64,000 bases of DNA from Nitratireductor sp. (GTDB lineage: Bacteria > Pseudomonadota > Alphaproteobacteria > Rhizobiales > Rhizobiaceae), in contig JACKJU010000002.1 in assembly GCA_020637805.1 (NCBI GenBank), positions 1 to 64,000 of the forward strand. Direction: 5' to 3'. How positions within the stretch are numbered: the first letter of the stretch is position 1; each line of letters opens with the position of its first letter. Below are positions 34,412-45,133 of the stretch, one piece after another. The notes under the pieces are model-generated. The model did not search any database and had not been told where the DNA came from. It saw only the letters and a list, made by a program, of their open reading frames with translations. The position numbers and the translations under genes are program-made.

Positions 34412-36330
34412 TGGCCCACAAATCCGATCTCATAGCCACCGACATCGAGGCCTATCTGAAGGCGCACGAGGAAAAGACCCTGCTCAGGTTTCTGACCTGC
34501 GGCAGTGTCGATGACGGCAAATCCACGCTCATCGGGCGCATGCTCTACGAATCGAAGATGATCTTCGAGGATCAGCTTGCTGCGTTGGAAAGCGATTCGA
34601 AGAAGGTTGGCACCCAGGGCGAGGATATCGACTTCGCGCTGCTGGTCGACGGGCTTGCCTCCGAACGCGAGCAGGGCATTACCATCGACGTTGCCTATCG
34701 CTTCTTTTCGACCGACCGGCGCAAGTTCATCGTTGCCGACACGCCGGGCCATGAACAATATACCCGTAACATGGCAACCGGTGCCTCTACCGCAGACCTT
34801 GCCATCATTCTCGTCGATGCGCGCAAGGGCGTGCTGACCCAGACGAAACGCCATTCCTTCATCGTGTCTCTGCTTGGCATCAGGAATGTGGTTCTGGCCA
34901 TCAACAAGATGGACCTGGTTGGCTATTCGCAGGAAACCTACGACAAGATCGTCGCCGACTACCGGGAATTTGCCACCCATCTTGGCAAGGATGGCGAGAT
35001 ACCGTTCGAGATCATGCCGATGCCCGTTTCTGCCCTCAAGGGCGACAACATCGTCGAGAAAAGCGCCGGGATGGAATGGTTCGACGGCCCGACGCTGCTG
35101 GAATATCTGGAAACCGTTCCGGTGCAACAGGCGCAACTCGAAAAGCCGTTCCGGATGCCGGTGCAATGGGTCAACCGGCCAAACCTCGATTTTCGCGGTT
35201 TCTGCGGCCAGATCGCAACCGGTGTCGTGAAAGTCGGCGACCAGATCAAGGCGCTGCCATCTGCAAAGGAAAGCAAGGTCAAATCCATCGTAACGATGGA
35301 TGGCAACCTTGAAGAGGCAATTGCCGGCCAATCCGTGACGCTGACGCTGGAAGACGAGATCGATATCTCGCGCGGCGATGTCATTTCCGAGGCGAAGCGC
35401 CCGGCGGAAGTGGCAAACCAGTTCGAGACAACGATCCTGTGGATGGCGGAAGACGCCATGCTTCCGGGCCGTACCTACATCATCAAGACCGGTACCATCA
35501 TGGCGCAGGCGACGGTGGCCGAACCGAAATACAAGGTCAACGTCAATACGCTTGAGCAATTGCCGGCAAAGAAACTCGACCTCAACGAAATCGGCGAGTG
35601 CAATCTTCACCTCGACCGCAGGATTGCCTTCGATCCCTATGACGACAACCGCGATACCGGAAGTTTCATCCTGATCGACCGCTTGACGAATGCAACGGTC
35701 GGCTGCGGCATGATCCGTTTCGCGCTTCGCCGCTCGTCGAACATTCACTGGCAGTCGGTGGATGTTTCCAAGCAGGCACGTTCGAAGATGAAGGGCCAGA
35801 GACCCGCTGTTCTGTGGTTCACTGGCCTGTCGGGTTCTGGCAAGTCGACGATTGCAAACCTGATCGAGAAGAAACTCTCGTCAATCGGCAGGCATACCTA
35901 TCTGCTGGATGGTGACAACGTTCGCCACGGGCTGAACAAGGATCTGGGATTCACCGATGCCGACCGGGTGGAAAACATCCGGCGTGTTTCAGAGGTGGCA
36001 AGGCTGATGGCCGATGCCGGCCTGATAACGCTGGTTTCCTTCATCTCGCCGTTCCGCTCCGAGCGCCGTATGGCGCGTCAGTTGATGGATGAAGGCGAGT
36101 TTCTGGAAATCTTCGTGGATACGCCGCTCGACATCGCTGAAGAACGCGACGTCAAAGGGCTCTACAAGAAGGCGCGGGCAGGCGAGATCAAGAACTTCAC
36201 CGGTATTGATTCACCTTACGAACCGCCGCTCGACCCGGAAATTCGGGTCAACACGGTAGAGATGACGGCAGAAGAAGCTGCCGACGCCATCATTGTCGAA
36301 CTTGAAAAGCGCGGCATTCTGGAAGGCTGA
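34411..36330 (+). CDS. cysN: Bifunctional sulfate adenylyltransferase large subunit / APS kinase
   Basis: 639 residues, a CysNC fusion. Residues 1-430 are the translation-factor-like GTPase ([30 protein letters not shown]) that drives APS synthesis with CysD. Residues about 455-635 are the APS kinase ([48 protein letters not shown]), which makes PAPS. The fusion is common in rhizobia (NodQ/CysNC). It is followed convergently by gloB. Confidence 0.96.
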   Translation: MAHKSDLIATDIEAYLKAHEEKTLLRFLTCGSVDDGKSTLIGRMLYESKMIFEDQLAALESDSKKVGTQGEDIDFALLVDGLASEREQGITIDVAYRFFSTDRRKFIVADTPGHEQYTRNMATGASTADLAIILVDARKGVLTQTKRHSFIVSLLGIRNVVLAINKMDLVGYSQETYDKIVADYREFATHLGKDGEIPFEIMPMPVSALKGDNIVEKSAGMEWFDGPTLLEYLETVPVQQAQLEKPFRMPVQWVNRPNLDFRGFCGQIATGVVKVGDQIKALPSAKESKVKSIVTMDGNLEEAIAGQSVTLTLEDEIDISRGDVISEAKRPAEVANQFETTILWMAEDAMLPGRTYIIKTGTIMAQATVAEPKYKVNVNTLEQLPAKKLDLNEIGECNLHLDRRIAFDPYDDNRDTGSFILIDRLTNATVGCGMIRFALRRSSNIHWQSVDVSKQARSKMKGQRPAVLWFTGLSGSGKSTIANLIEKKLSSIGRHTYLLDGDNVRHGLNKDLGFTDADRVENIRRVSEVARLMADAGLITLVSFISPFRSERRMARQLMDEGEFLEIFVDTPLDIAEERDVKGLYKKARAGEIKNFTGIDSPYEPPLDPEIRVNTVEMTAEEAADAIIVELEKRGILEG

Positions 36331-36389
36331 TCCGTAAACATTGAAAATTCTGCCCGCCCGGCGGTCTGGCCGCCGGGAAGGGCGGAAAT

Positions 36390-37172
36390 TCAGGCGTTGT
36401 CCTTGCGCTTGCGGATTTCGGTGAAAACCTCCCAGTTCTTAGCCGTTTCCATTCCGAGATGCTTGCGGATTGCAGGATCTGCCGGACGCAGGAAGGGATT
36501 GGTTTCCAGTTCCTCGCCGATCCTGCCGGGCACGGTCGGTTCGCCGCGCTCACGCTTGGCTCCGATTTCTGCGAGTTTCAGCTTCAGCGCCTCATTGGAC
36601 GGATCTACGGTAATCGCGAACCGGGCATTCGACAGCGTGTATTCGTGACCGCAATAGAGGCTGGTTTCTGGAGGCAGGGCAGCCAGTTTTTCGAGACTTT
36701 CCCACATCATCTTGCCGTCACCCTCGAAAACCCTGCCACAGCCCAGCACGAACAGGGTGTCACCGGTGAAGACGGCCTTTTCTTCCGGGAAGTGATAGTT
36801 GACCATGTCGAGCGTGTGCCCCGGTGTATGGAGAACCTCGACCGTCGAGCTTGCGAAGGTAAATGTGTCACCATCGCCGACAGTGGTGTCGACGCCTTCG
36901 ACAGGGCCGTCCTTTCCCTTGCCAGGATATTTCGGACCGATCACGGTGCAGCCGGTCTGCTGCTTGATCTCTGCCAAACCATCGGTGTGGTCCCAGTGGT
37001 GGTGTGTGATGAGGAGGTGGGTCAGTTTCCAGCCCTTTTCCTTCGCCGCTGCCAGGATCGTGGTGGCGTCGGCTGCATCGACTGCAGCGGTTTCACCCGT
37101 TTCGGGAGAATGGATCAGAACGCAGTAGTTGTCCGAGAGTACGGGAAACTGGAAGAATTCCAGACCGGCCAT
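36390..37172 (-). CDS. gloB: Hydroxyacylglutathione hydrolase (glyoxalase II)
   Basis: About 260 residues. It hydrolyses S-lactoylglutathione in methylglyoxal detoxification. The metallo-beta-lactamase fold metal motif THHHWDHTDG, then HTPGHTLD, FTGDTLFVLGCGR and the C-terminal TNPFLRPADPAIRKHLG are diagnostic. ATG 37172 has AGGAGAG upstream; the longer frame to 37235 lacks support. It diverges from the hydroxypyruvate-isomerase gene. Confidence 0.96.
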   Translation of the reverse strand: MAGLEFFQFPVLSDNYCVLIHSPETGETAAVDAADATTILAAAKEKGWKLTHLLITHHHWDHTDGLAEIKQQTGCTVIGPKYPGKGKDGPVEGVDTTVGDGDTFTFASSTVEVLHTPGHTLDMVNYHFPEEKAVFTGDTLFVLGCGRVFEGDGKMMWESLEKLAALPPETSLYCGHEYTLSNARFAITVDPSNEALKLKLAEIGAKRERGEPTVPGRIGEELETNPFLRPADPAIRKHLGMETAKNWEVFTEIRKRKDNA

Positions 37173-37327
37173 GTGATTTCTCTCCTTTTGAAATATGAAC
37201 TGATGAAATTTGCAGCGGACGATGCATCCAGACATTGCCGCATGTCTGCATTGGTTCTATCGCTTTGAAACACTCTTTCAACCTTGAACGGCCCGCGGAC
37301 AGATAACGGCGGGCGGGAAACATTGCG

Positions 37328-38131
37328 ATGACGCTACGCTTTGCGGCCAATCTGAGCACGATGTTCACCAGTCAGGCGTTTTCCGGGCGGTTTGCCGCTG
37401 CGCGTGACGCTGGCTTCGATCTTGTCGAGTTCCAGTTTCCCTACGAAATGGCTCTAACCGATCTGGCTAAGAAGCTTGGGGCTGCTGGCCTGGAAGCCGT
37501 ATTGTTCAACATGCCTCCCGGCAACTGGGAGGCGGGTGAACGGGGACTTGCCGCGATACCGGGCCGCGAGGCGGAGTTTCGTGAAAGTGTTGCATTAGCG
37601 CTGGAATATGCCAGTGCAACAGGTGTCGCCAAGCTGCACTGCATGGCGGGCCTTGTGTCCGAGGGTGCCGATCGGGAACTCATGCGCGATACCTTCTGCC
37701 GGAACCTTTCCCATGCCGCGACAGAAGCCCGCAAGATGGCGGTGGAGGTCTTGGTCGAGCCGATCAATCAGGTTTCGGTGCCCGGTTATTTCCTGTCCGA
37801 TTTCAACGAGGCGCTTTCGATAATTCAGGCGGTCGAGGTTGATTGCGGCATCGCGCCCGGCCTCCAGTTCGATCTTTTTCACTGCGCGATGATGGGTCTT
37901 GATCCGGTCGCAACCATCGGGATGTGCGGCAACCATATCCGGCATTTCCAGATCGCTGGTACTCCGGGCCGCAATGAACCGGATTTATCGGGCACTGCGA
38001 CCCGCGCGGCGCTGAATTTCATCAGCCAGGATTTCGAGGACGCGATAATCGGGTGCGAATACACGCCCCTAGACGCACCGGACGCCAGTCGCGGCTGGAT
38101 AGCGGAAGCAAGACGCCTTGCTAAGGCGTAA
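37328..38131 (+). CDS. hyi: Hydroxypyruvate isomerase-family protein
   Basis: 267-residue TIM barrel of the xylose-isomerase-like class. It would interconvert hydroxypyruvate and tartronate semialdehyde, or a related 2-oxo-sugar acid. Family blocks are RFAANLSTMFTS, VEFQFPYE, LFNMPPGNW, LVEPINQVSVPGYF, LQFDLFHCAMM and GTPGRNEPDLSG. The last differs from the common GRHEPDTGE, and the substrate cannot be decided from sequence. It is a single gene facing away from gloB. Confidence 0.82.
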   Translation: MTLRFAANLSTMFTSQAFSGRFAAARDAGFDLVEFQFPYEMALTDLAKKLGAAGLEAVLFNMPPGNWEAGERGLAAIPGREAEFRESVALALEYASATGVAKLHCMAGLVSEGADRELMRDTFCRNLSHAATEARKMAVEVLVEPINQVSVPGYFLSDFNEALSIIQAVEVDCGIAPGLQFDLFHCAMMGLDPVATIGMCGNHIRHFQIAGTPGRNEPDLSGTATRAALNFISQDFEDAIIGCEYTPLDAPDASRGWIAEARRLAKA

Positions 38132-38266
38132 CGCGTCGGGGTTCCACAAGCAAAATCGAAATTGCCACTTGAATTTGTCGTCTTTTGCTGGTGTCACCTG
38201 CGATGCTTGGCTACGACGCATGTAGAAATATTCCTGAAGCGGGCCAGATGCAGGGAGGGGTTGCCG

Positions 38267-39112
38267 GTGACCAACATTTTCCATCCGACCGATTTTTCAG
38301 AGGCTTCCAATGTTGCCTTCCGCCATGCCATGCGCATGACGCTTGTTACGCGCGGCAGTCTCGAAATCCTCCACGTGGCACCGAAGGGCAAAGCGATCGG
38401 ATGGTCGGAGTATCCGCATGTTCGCGAAACGCTGCACAAATGGGGACTGTTGCATGAAGGTTTCACGATCGAGGACCTGACCCGGAAAACCGGTATCAAG
38501 GTCCGCAAGTCGCGCGCCGAGGGATCGAACGTCGTTGAGGCCACGAGCCAGCATATTGCCCGTCATCCGGTCGACATGATGGTGCTCTCCACGGAGGGAA
38601 GGTCCGGTCTTGCCGAAATCATAAGCCCGTCGGTTTCCACTGCACTTGCTGCTGCGATATCGCGCCCGACACTGTTTTTTCGCGAGGGTGTGAAGGGCTT
38701 TGTTTCTCCCGATGGACGACTAGAGGGTGTCAACATCCTGATCGCCGTAGACGACGATCCTGATCCGCAATTGCCTTTCGACTATCTGCCAGAATTGTCG
38801 CGCCTTGTGGGGGCGCAAATCCGCAAGGTGGTCAGCCTCCATTGTGGGAGTGCGCTGAGGAACAGGCCGGTAGCGCCAGCGTCGATGGACATGACGGTAT
38901 TCGAGCATATCGACAGCGATGGCGACGCGGTCGATACGATCAATGCGAAGGCGGCCGAAATGCAGGCAGACATCATCATCGTCACGACTGCAGGGCCCAG
39001 TTCGATACGCGAAACCCTGCTTGGATCAACGACCCGCAACATCATAAGAAGCGCACCGTGTGCGGTGTTGTCGCTGCCCGCTCCCAGTTATGACGCCCAA
39101 CCGGCAGTGTAA
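38267..39112 (+). CDS. Tandem-domain universal stress protein
   Basis: About 281 residues with two UspA-like halves. The first opens TNIFHPTDFSEASNVAFRHA and ends near VDMMVLSTEGRSGLAEI. The second, after a linker, runs from VNILIAVDDDPDPQLPFDYL to IIIVTTAGPSSIRETLLGST and APCAVLSLPAP. The GRSGL and GPSS parts match the nucleotide-binding Gly loop (degenerate in the second half). GTG 38267 with AGGGAGGGG eight bases before it is the best start. It is probably a cytoplasmic stress protein. Confidence 0.85.
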   Translation: MTNIFHPTDFSEASNVAFRHAMRMTLVTRGSLEILHVAPKGKAIGWSEYPHVRETLHKWGLLHEGFTIEDLTRKTGIKVRKSRAEGSNVVEATSQHIARHPVDMMVLSTEGRSGLAEIISPSVSTALAAAISRPTLFFREGVKGFVSPDGRLEGVNILIAVDDDPDPQLPFDYLPELSRLVGAQIRKVVSLHCGSALRNRPVAPASMDMTVFEHIDSDGDAVDTINAKAAEMQADIIIVTTAGPSSIRETLLGSTTRNIIRSAPCAVLSLPAPSYDAQPAV

Positions 39113-39240
39113 TTGAAGGTTACGCACGGGAAATTTGTGCCGAATCGGGGTGAGTGCCGCAAGGCGGGGGTTCTTTCGGTTGCGGTGGAGCCTTGATTGA
39201 AATAGATGTTTCCTAACGCAGATTGTCGAGGATTTTGGCT

Positions 39241-39999
39241 ATGAAACCGACTCTCATACTCGTTGGCGCCGACAAGGGTGGCGTTGGCAAGACCACAACC
39301 GCCCGCGCGCTTCTGGATTTCCTTGCCCGCAAGAACATTCTGGCGCGCGCCTTCGACACCGAAAATCCGCGCGGTACGCTGCACCGCTTCTATCCAAACA
39401 TCACGCAGATCATCGATCTTGGCGAAGTTCGCGACCAGATGAAGGTGCTCGACACCTTGCAGTCCGATGCAGTCAAGGTGACCGTGGTTGACTTCAAGGC
39501 CGGCAATCTTTCAACCGCGTTGAATATCTTCGAGAAGATCGGTGTGCTGGAGGCTGCCCGTTCCGGCGATTTCGATCTGGCTCTTTTCCACGTGGTCGGG
39601 CCGTCCATCGCGTCCCTCGACGAAATGGGCGAAGTGGCGAAGTACACCAAGGGCATGGACTACATCGTGGCCCGCAACTTCATAAACGAAACCAATTTCT
39701 TCGAGTGGGACGAAGCCACGTTCAAGAAATATTTCGCAGGCCTTTCCAACGCGCGCGAAATCGAAATCCCGAAACTGAACGAGATGGCATACGAACAGGT
39801 CGACCTGGCCGGCGTAACCTTTACCGATTTCGTCAACAACAAGACGGCAAAGGGCGCAGATGCGAATTTCTCGTTCGTTCTGCGGGGCTATGTGCGCAAG
39901 TGGATGAATGACCTGAACACGGAATTCGAAAAGCTGGAACTGGTGAAGGGGCTTCTTGCGCCTTCCACGGACTCCGCATCATCGGAAGGCGGCCAGTAA
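39241..39999 (+). CDS. ParA/MinD-like P-loop ATPase
   Basis: About 252 residues. A deviant Walker A is present (GADKGGVGKTTTARALLDFL). There is no ParB-like partner or HTH nearby, so plasmid partition is unlikely. A second, related protein follows 22 bases downstream; both share the N-terminal fold and the region ending VRNF or VRNE. They probably act as a pair, for example in localisation or regulation. The real task is unknown. ATG 39241 is preceded by GAGG at a slightly long distance. Confidence 0.7.
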   Translation: MKPTLILVGADKGGVGKTTTARALLDFLARKNILARAFDTENPRGTLHRFYPNITQIIDLGEVRDQMKVLDTLQSDAVKVTVVDFKAGNLSTALNIFEKIGVLEAARSGDFDLALFHVVGPSIASLDEMGEVAKYTKGMDYIVARNFINETNFFEWDEATFKKYFAGLSNAREIEIPKLNEMAYEQVDLAGVTFTDFVNNKTAKGADANFSFVLRGYVRKWMNDLNTEFEKLELVKGLLAPSTDSASSEGGQ

Positions 40000-40020
40000 G
40001 GCCGGCCGCTACCGGCCGCC

Positions 40021-40719
40021 ATGGCAAACACGCTCACGATTGTCTGTTCCAACAAGCCGCGCAACGGCAAGACGCTGCTTGCGCGAATGATTGCCGACCG
40101 GCTATCGCTGACGGGTGCAGACAGCTTCCGGATTTTCGATACGGATTTTCCCGAGGGAGGTCTTGCAGGCTATTTTCCCGAATCAAGCGAGATCGTCGAT
40201 CTGGCGAAGACGCAGGGGCAGGTACGCATATTCGACACCATTCTCGCCGAAACGGGTGTCGACTACATCATCGACCTGCAATCGGATCTACTCGATGCCT
40301 TCTTCAGGATTTTCTCTGACATCGGTTTCGAGCACGCAGCGCGCGAGGCGGGTCTCAATCTCTCGGTCTATTTCATCCTCGACCGGGCAATGACCACCAT
40401 GCAGTCTGCCAGGCGCATCGGGGAAATGTTGCATGAGAGCGATTTCGTGCTGGTGCGCAACGAGGCGGTCGGCAATGTGCTGACGTTGCCGGAGGCGGCA
40501 CGGATACGCGCCCAGATCAAGAATGCGCGTGACCTTTCCATGCCGGCGTTGTCCATCGAAGCTGCGAACTTCATCGAGAAGCCAGAATTCACCTTTGCAG
40601 GCTTCGTTGCGCGCAATGGCGAGGGCGCACCACTGGAAATGCGTATCGAATTGTGGAATTTCCTCGAAGCGGTCTACAACCAGCGGGGCCGGGCAGCAGA
40701 AGGGGCGGTGCTGCTGTGA
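40021..40719 (+). CDS. Second ParA-like P-loop protein
   Basis: 232 residues, starting MANTLTIVCSNKPRNGKTLL. The Walker A is altered (SNKPRNGKTLLARM): it keeps GKT but not the Gly-Gly-Val core. FDTDFPEGGLAGYF corresponds to the ParA FDTDN or FDTEN region of the preceding gene, and FVLVRNEAVG to its FIVARNFINE. It looks like a duplicate that has diverged. Whether it hydrolyses ATP is open. The pair is 22 bases apart, on the same strand, and 42 bases before the next gene. Confidence 0.68.
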   Translation: MANTLTIVCSNKPRNGKTLLARMIADRLSLTGADSFRIFDTDFPEGGLAGYFPESSEIVDLAKTQGQVRIFDTILAETGVDYIIDLQSDLLDAFFRIFSDIGFEHAAREAGLNLSVYFILDRAMTTMQSARRIGEMLHESDFVLVRNEAVGNVLTLPEAARIRAQIKNARDLSMPALSIEAANFIEKPEFTFAGFVARNGEGAPLEMRIELWNFLEAVYNQRGRAAEGAVLL

Positions 40720-40761
40720 TGGTCATCAAGAAGAGCCGCTGAGCGGCCGGAAAGACAAGAA

Positions 40762-42084
40762 ATGGCTTCCAATGTCAGGCTGACGGGCCTTGCCCGCGAA
40801 CTTGCCGAACGCGGTGCAAGCGGCAAGCCCGTGCGCATCGGCCTTGTGGGCCTGGGCGAAATGGGAACCGACATCTTCACCGGTGTTGCCCAGATGGACG
40901 GTATCGAACTCGCGACTGTCTTCGAGCGTACGCCCGGCCGGGCATCGCAGGCCGCGAACATTGCCTATGGCGACGACACGATGATCCGCCATGCCGAAAG
41001 CCATGATGCAATTTCTTCCGCTGTCGAGAGTGGCAAGATCGCCGTCACTTCCGATCTGGACCTGGCGCTGTCGCACGGGCTCGTGGACGTGGTGATCGAT
41101 GCTACCGGTGTTCCGGAAGCCGGTGCCGATATCGGGCTTCGTACCATCTCCCACGGCAAGCACCTGATCATGATGAACGTCGAATGCGATGTGTGCATCG
41201 GACCCTATCTCAAGCACGAGGCCGACATGGCGGGCGTGATCTATTCCATCGGTGCGGGGGATGAACCCTCGTCGACCATGGAGATCATCGAATTCGTGAC
41301 AGCCATGGGTCACGACGTGGTCTGCGCGGGCAAGGGCAAGAACAATCCGCTCAACTTCGATGCCGTGCCGGACGATTATCGCGAGGAAGCCGACCGCAGG
41401 AACATGAATGTCCGGATGCTGGTCGAATTTGTCGACGGGTCCAAGACCATGGTCGAGATGGCGGCGATTGCCAATGCCACCGGCCTCGTGCCCGATGTTC
41501 CCGGCATGCACGGTCCGCGCGCAACGGTGAGCGAACTGGCAAGCGTCCTTATCCCGCGGGAGGATGGCGGTGTACTGTCGAAGAAAGGCTGCGTCGACTA
41601 TTCGATCGGCAAGGGCGTGTCGCCCGGCATCTTCGTGGTTGTGAAGGCGGAGCATCCCCGTATCCACGAGCGGTTTGCCGACCTGAAGATGGGTGAGGGG
41701 CCGTACTACGCCTTCCACCGGCCGTATCACCTGACCTCTCTGGAAGTGCCGCTGACAGCGGCCCGGATCGTGCTGCACGGAAAGCCCGACATGGTGCCAA
41801 TGGAAAGGCCGGTGGCGGAGGTATGTGCTATTGCCAAACGCGATCTAAGACCGGGCGACAGGCTCGACCAGGTGGGGGAATATTGCTACCGCTCCTGGAC
41901 GATGACGGTGGAAGAAGCGCGGGCTGTATCGGCAATTCCGTGCGGACTGCTGGCCGGTGGTACGGTCACCGCTCCAATCTCGAAGGGTGAACTCATAACA
42001 AGGGCAAATGCCCGGCCACCGGAGGGCTCGCTGATCGCAGACATCCGAGCACGTCAGGATGCCATGATATTTGGCGGGAAATAG
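40762..42084 (+). CDS. Homoserine-dehydrogenase-like oxidoreductase with C-terminal SAF domain
   Basis: 440 residues of the COG4091 type. The Rossmann fold starts PVRIGLVGLGEMGTDIFTGV. The central domain has VDVVIDATGVPEAGADIGLR and IGAGDEPSSTMEIIEFVTAM. The C-terminus, from about residue 350, is a SAF domain (KRDLRPGDRLDQVGEYCY, GELITRANARPP). The family is annotated as predicted homoserine dehydrogenase, but likely oxidises other substrates. It lies between the ATPase pair and cysQ. Confidence 0.82.
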   Translation: MASNVRLTGLARELAERGASGKPVRIGLVGLGEMGTDIFTGVAQMDGIELATVFERTPGRASQAANIAYGDDTMIRHAESHDAISSAVESGKIAVTSDLDLALSHGLVDVVIDATGVPEAGADIGLRTISHGKHLIMMNVECDVCIGPYLKHEADMAGVIYSIGAGDEPSSTMEIIEFVTAMGHDVVCAGKGKNNPLNFDAVPDDYREEADRRNMNVRMLVEFVDGSKTMVEMAAIANATGLVPDVPGMHGPRATVSELASVLIPREDGGVLSKKGCVDYSIGKGVSPGIFVVVKAEHPRIHERFADLKMGEGPYYAFHRPYHLTSLEVPLTAARIVLHGKPDMVPMERPVAEVCAIAKRDLRPGDRLDQVGEYCYRSWTMTVEEARAVSAIPCGLLAGGTVTAPISKGELITRANARPPEGSLIADIRARQDAMIFGGK

Positions 42085-42144
42085 CGGTCTCGTCCGGCAA
42101 TCCAGCCTCTTGGATACCTCCAGAACCAGACAGGGATTTTTCAG

Positions 42145-42957
42145 GTGAATGAATTGAACAGCAGCATGGTTGCCTCGCGCCTCATGGAACTGGCGCCCGA
42201 CCTGATGACAAGAAGTGCCACGATTGCGCTGAAGCATTATGGCAATCTGGGTGAAGTCATCACCAAGGACGACAACAGTCCCCTGACGATGGCAGATCTG
42301 GAGGTGAATGCGCTGCTGTGCGATGTGCTTGAGAAGGAATTCCCCTCAATACCGGTTGTTACGGAAGAGCGGGCCGAGAGCCACGATCTTGATGCGGGCA
42401 GCGGCATGTTCTTCCTGGTTGATCCGATTGACGGGACGAAGGAGTTCATCAACAAGCGCGACGAGTTCACCGTCAACGTGGCCCTGATCGAGAACCGCTC
42501 GCCGGTTGCAGGTATCGTTGGTGCGCCGGCGCTAGGCGTCTACTATCTGGGCATCGTTGGCGAGGTTGCGCAGAGGGTGGCGCTCGATACCGGGGAAGTG
42601 ACCCCGATCTCGGTTGGCGAGCCGGAAGGCGATGGCCTGATGGTCGTCGCGAGCCGCTCGCACCTGACGCCGGAAACCCAGGCTTTCATCGATGCCAATC
42701 CGGTGGCAGGCACGCGCAATGCAGGTTCGTCGCTCAAATTTTGCCTGCTCGCGGCAGGAGAAGCCGACGTCTATCCGCGTTATGGTCCGACAATGGAGTG
42801 GGATACCGCTGCCGGACACGCAGTGCTTCTGGCCGCAGGCGGCGAGGTGATCAATCTCGACGGTTCGCCGCTCGAATATGCGAAAAAGGATTTTCGCAAT
42901 CCGTTCTTCATAGCTGCATCGCCTCACGCGCACTATGTCATACCGGAAAACGCCTGA
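42145..42957 (+). CDS. cysQ: 3'(2'),5'-bisphosphate nucleotidase
   Basis: 270 residues. It hydrolyses PAP to AMP in sulfate assimilation and so complements cysD/cysNC (33.5-36 kb). Inositol-monophosphatase-type motifs are present: SPLTMADLEVN, VVTEERAE, the metal site DPIDGTKEFI, and the C-terminal PTMEWDTAAGHAVLLAAGG. Length and order agree with CysQ. Confidence 0.93.
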   Translation: MNELNSSMVASRLMELAPDLMTRSATIALKHYGNLGEVITKDDNSPLTMADLEVNALLCDVLEKEFPSIPVVTEERAESHDLDAGSGMFFLVDPIDGTKEFINKRDEFTVNVALIENRSPVAGIVGAPALGVYYLGIVGEVAQRVALDTGEVTPISVGEPEGDGLMVVASRSHLTPETQAFIDANPVAGTRNAGSSLKFCLLAAGEADVYPRYGPTMEWDTAAGHAVLLAAGGEVINLDGSPLEYAKKDFRNPFFIAASPHAHYVIPENA

Positions 42958-43199
42958 ATTGACTGGCAGAGCATGTTCGATATTGACGGAATCGGCCAAA
43001 TCGAAATGCACGAAAGAATGCATTTGTTTGCCGAAACCAATCGTTTCCACCTGAAGGTGAAACGATCCAGCTGGCCGCTTCCGGCGGGGTAGAGCAGTAG
43101 TTTTTGCGCCAACCGCCGGGTGAAACTGTCGATTCAGGCAATTGTGATTTCCCGCCGATGGGTATAGGAAATCGGGAACTGCCAAACCGGGAATGCTGC

Positions 43200-45119
43200 G
43201 TGAACAACCCGCCCGAAACACCGCTGCTGGACAAGGTCAAGCTTCCTTCCGACCTTAGAAAGCTGCCAGAAAGCGATCTTATCCAGCTTGCTGCCGAATT
43301 GCGTGCCGAGATGATCGACGCAGTGTCGGTAACCGGCGGCCATCTTGGTGCGGGACTGGGGGTTGTCGAGCTTACCGTGGCAATTCACCATGTCTTCAAC
43401 ACGCCCGAAGACCGGCTTGTCTGGGATGTCAGCCACCAGTGCTATCCGCACAAGATATTGACGGGGCGAAGGGATCGCATCCGCACCTTGCGCAAGGAAG
43501 GCGGGCTTTCCGGCTTCGCAAAGCGGGCCGAAAGCGAATACGATGCTTTTGGCGCAGGCCATTCCTCCACCTCGATCTCTGCCGGCCTTGGCATGGCTGT
43601 GGCCCGTGACCTCAAGGGCACCGGAAACAACGTGATCGCGGTCATCGGTGATGGTGCGATGTCAGCGGGCATGGCATTCGAGGCGCTCAACAATGCAGGC
43701 GCCATGGATGCCCGTTTGATCGTCATCCTCAACGACAACGATATGTCGATAGCGCCACCAACCGGCGCCATGAGCGCCTATCTGGCGAGGCTTGCTTCCG
43801 GGCGCACCTATATGGGTATCCGCGAAATCGGCAAGAAACTGACGGCCTATCTGGGCAAGACGGTGGACCGGGCAATCACCCGCGCAGTCGAGCACGCGCG
43901 AGGCTATGTTACCGGCGGAACGCTGTTCGAGGAACTCGGCTTCTACCATATCGGCCCGATTGACGGTCACGACCTGCCAACCCTGCTTTCGGTGCTGAAG
44001 AACGTGCGTGACAACGCCAAGGGGCCGGTTCTCATTCACGCGGTGACCCGCAAGGGCAAGGGGTATGCACCCGCGGAGGAGGCTGCCGACAAGTATCACG
44101 GCGTCTCGAAATTCGATGTCATTACCGGCGCGCAGGCAAAGGCCCCGGCAAACGCGCCGAGCTATACCAAGATATTCGGCGAGACGCTGGTACAGGAAGC
44201 GCGCGAAGACGACAGGATTGTCGGCATCACGGCGGCCATGCCTTCCGGCACGGGACTGGACATTTTCGGCAAGGAGTTTCCCGGCAGAACCTTCGATGTC
44301 GGCATTGCCGAACAGCACGCGGTAACGTTTGCAGCCGGGCTTGCCTCGGAGGGCATGAAGCCCTTCTGTGCCATCTATTCGACCTTCCTGCAGCGCGCCT
44401 ACGATCAGGTGGTGCACGACGTGGCGATCCAGCGCCTGCCGGTTCGCTTCCCGATCGACCGGGCGGGATTTGTCGGTGCCGACGGACCGACCCATGCAGG
44501 TGCATTCGATACGGCCTACCTCGCCAATCTTCCGGGTTTCGTCGTCATGGCTGCCGCCGATGAGGCGGAACTGCGCCACATGGTACACACGGCTGCTGTC
44601 TACGACGAGGGGCCGGTTTCGTTCCGCTATCCGCGTGGAAACGGTGTGGGTGTCGAAATGCCGGAACGCGGCAGCTTCCTGGAGATCGGCAAGGGCCGGA
44701 TCGTCAAGGAAGGGTCGAAGGTCGCCATACTGTCCTTCGGAACGCGCCTTGCCGCGTCTCTTTCCGCAGCTGAGATGCTTGATAGTGCGGGCCTGTCCAC
44801 CACGGTTGCCGATGCGCGTTTTGCCAAGCCTTTGGATCACGATCTGATCCGCCGTCTCGCGAGCGAGCACGAGGTTCTCATCACCGTGGAGGAGGGCGCA
44901 GTCGGAGGCTTCGGATCGCATGTGCTGCAGTTCCTTGCTTCCGAGGGAATGCTGGAAAACGGCCTGAAAATCCGGCCGATGTCGCTGCCTGATGAGTTTA
45001 CCGACCAGGCATCACCTGAAGAGATGTATCACAAGGCGGGGCTGGACGCGCAGGGCATCGTCAAGACCGTTTTCGCGGCTCTCGGACGCGAAGGCGCCGC
45101 CAAGCTGTTCAGGGCGTGA
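43200..45119 (+). CDS. dxs: 1-deoxy-D-xylulose-5-phosphate synthase
   Basis: About 639 residues. It condenses pyruvate and glyceraldehyde 3-phosphate, the first step of the MEP isoprenoid pathway, using thiamine diphosphate. Motifs are [72 protein letters not shown] and [18 protein letters not shown] 43200 gives the family start ([13 protein letters not shown]), with GGAA nearby; the frame is open 32 codons further. cobQ follows after 14 bases, so both are probably cotranscribed. Confidence 0.96.
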   Translation: MNNPPETPLLDKVKLPSDLRKLPESDLIQLAAELRAEMIDAVSVTGGHLGAGLGVVELTVAIHHVFNTPEDRLVWDVSHQCYPHKILTGRRDRIRTLRKEGGLSGFAKRAESEYDAFGAGHSSTSISAGLGMAVARDLKGTGNNVIAVIGDGAMSAGMAFEALNNAGAMDARLIVILNDNDMSIAPPTGAMSAYLARLASGRTYMGIREIGKKLTAYLGKTVDRAITRAVEHARGYVTGGTLFEELGFYHIGPIDGHDLPTLLSVLKNVRDNAKGPVLIHAVTRKGKGYAPAEEAADKYHGVSKFDVITGAQAKAPANAPSYTKIFGETLVQEAREDDRIVGITAAMPSGTGLDIFGKEFPGRTFDVGIAEQHAVTFAAGLASEGMKPFCAIYSTFLQRAYDQVVHDVAIQRLPVRFPIDRAGFVGADGPTHAGAFDTAYLANLPGFVVMAAADEAELRHMVHTAAVYDEGPVSFRYPRGNGVGVEMPERGSFLEIGKGRIVKEGSKVAILSFGTRLAASLSAAEMLDSAGLSTTVADARFAKPLDHDLIRRLASEHEVLITVEEGAVGGFGSHVLQFLASEGMLENGLKIRPMSLPDEFTDQASPEEMYHKAGLDAQGIVKTVFAALGREGAAKLFRA

Positions 45120-45133
45120 CGGAGAAAACCCGC

